DNA of 8,338 bases from Betaproteobacteria bacterium (GTDB lineage Bacteria > Pseudomonadota > Gammaproteobacteria > Burkholderiales > Burkholderiaceae), in the NCBI GenBank assembly GCA_018969885.1, contig JAGWXN010000145.1, positions 1 through 8,338 of the forward strand. The letters are read 5' to 3'. Under the pieces are notes generated by a model that ran no database searches, was not told the origin of the DNA, and worked only from the letters and a program-made list of their open reading frames with translations. The position numbers and the translations under genes are program-made. This document shows, piece after piece, positions 8,210-8,338 of this stretch (position 1 is its first letter; each line of letters opens with the position of its first letter).

Positions 8210-8270
8210 GACTGGGAACCGGGCTCTGGGAAACCCTCGAGTTTAGCGGGTTCGCTGCCGGACGACCTGG

Positions 8271-8284
8271 AGCGCCCGGGCGCT
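8271..8284. repeat. Perfect 14-base palindrome upstream of leuS
   Basis: The bases agcgcccgggcgct equal their own reverse complement. It lies 62 bases upstream of the leuS start. As DNA it could be a dimeric-protein site, and as RNA a five-pair stem with a four-base loop; in such GC-rich sequence chance is also plausible. Confidence 0.5.
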
Positions 8285-8290
8285 GGGCTG

Positions 8291-8304
8291 GCGCGTTTCC
8301 GCGC
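8291..8304 (-). other. Short hairpin with GAAA (GNRA-type) tetraloop upstream of leuS
   Basis: On the minus strand GCGCG and CGCGC enclose a GAAA loop, a stable RNA tetraloop type. No T-run follows, so it does not look like a terminator of an upstream gene. It matters only if the leuS transcript begins upstream of 8304. Confidence 0.35.
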
Positions 8305-8338
8305 ATGACCTCTGCGCCAGGGCTGGCTGGCACGCGTT

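Larger units (their letters stand above)
8210..8338 (-). other. Non-coding leader upstream of leuS, truncated by the window edge
   Basis: No supported gene is seen here on either strand. Reading toward leuS, the region contains a GC hairpin with a GAAA loop (8304-8291), a perfect 14-base palindrome (8271-8284) and a TAAACT hexamer (8245-8240) that resembles a sigma-70 -10 box. The bases 17 positions upstream of it (AGGTCG) do not resemble a -35 box. The promoter for the operon may lie here or beyond the right edge. Confidence 0.4.

Noticed and set aside
8145..8333. Minus-strand 62-codon frame overlapping the leuS start
   Set aside because: It overlaps the 5' end of leuS out of frame and is an arginine/proline-rich low-information product typical of GC-rich shadows.
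1..8338. Search for a defence system, mobile element, tRNA or other accessory module
   Set aside because: All but about 200 bases of the window is covered by seven housekeeping-type genes in one direction. No transposase, integrase, terminal repeats, tRNA-like fold or toxin-antitoxin pair was seen.

Overview
The window is a compact, GC-rich stretch of what looks like a betaproteobacterial chromosome (Burkholderiales/Rhodocyclales-like; inferred from gene order, protein sequence and base composition, not proven). All seven recognisable genes lie on the minus strand and are read from right to left: leuS, lptE, holA, proA, a hemJ/CopD-family membrane protein, a 2-hydroxychromene-2-carboxylate isomerase-family protein, and a THUMP-domain RlmL-like RNA methyltransferase that runs off the left edge. 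Gaps between genes are 1 to 45 bases, and one pair overlaps or nearly overlaps, so the set probably behaves as one transcription unit starting upstream of leuS.

Layout from the right edge: 8210-8338 is a non-coding leader with short palindromic elements and no convincing promoter. leuS (8209-5543) encodes leucyl-tRNA synthetase. lptE (5526-4999, TTG start) encodes the outer-membrane LPS-assembly lipoprotein. holA (4992-3970) encodes the delta subunit of the DNA polymerase III clamp loader. proA (3965-2682, GTG start) encodes gamma-glutamyl phosphate reductase of proline synthesis. A 45-base spacer then leads to hemJ (2636-2205), a four-helix membrane protein of the protoporphyrinogen oxidase family. 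The isomerase-family gene follows, best started at a GTG at 2187 with a strong ribosome binding site. The methyltransferase starts one base after the isomerase stop (1568) and lacks only its last few residues.

The genes serve unrelated housekeeping tasks (translation, envelope assembly, replication, proline and heme synthesis, rRNA modification) rather than one dedicated pathway. I see no mobile element, CRISPR array, tRNA, rRNA, toxin-antitoxin or defence system. The most distinctive part is the methyltransferase: a Pro/Gln/Arg tandem repeat in a long N-terminal extension, made by an almost perfect 15-base repeat, plus Pro/Ala-rich insertions around its catalytic motif, one containing a run of eight identical bases. 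Many long antisense reading frames exist, but they are GC-driven shadows of these genes.
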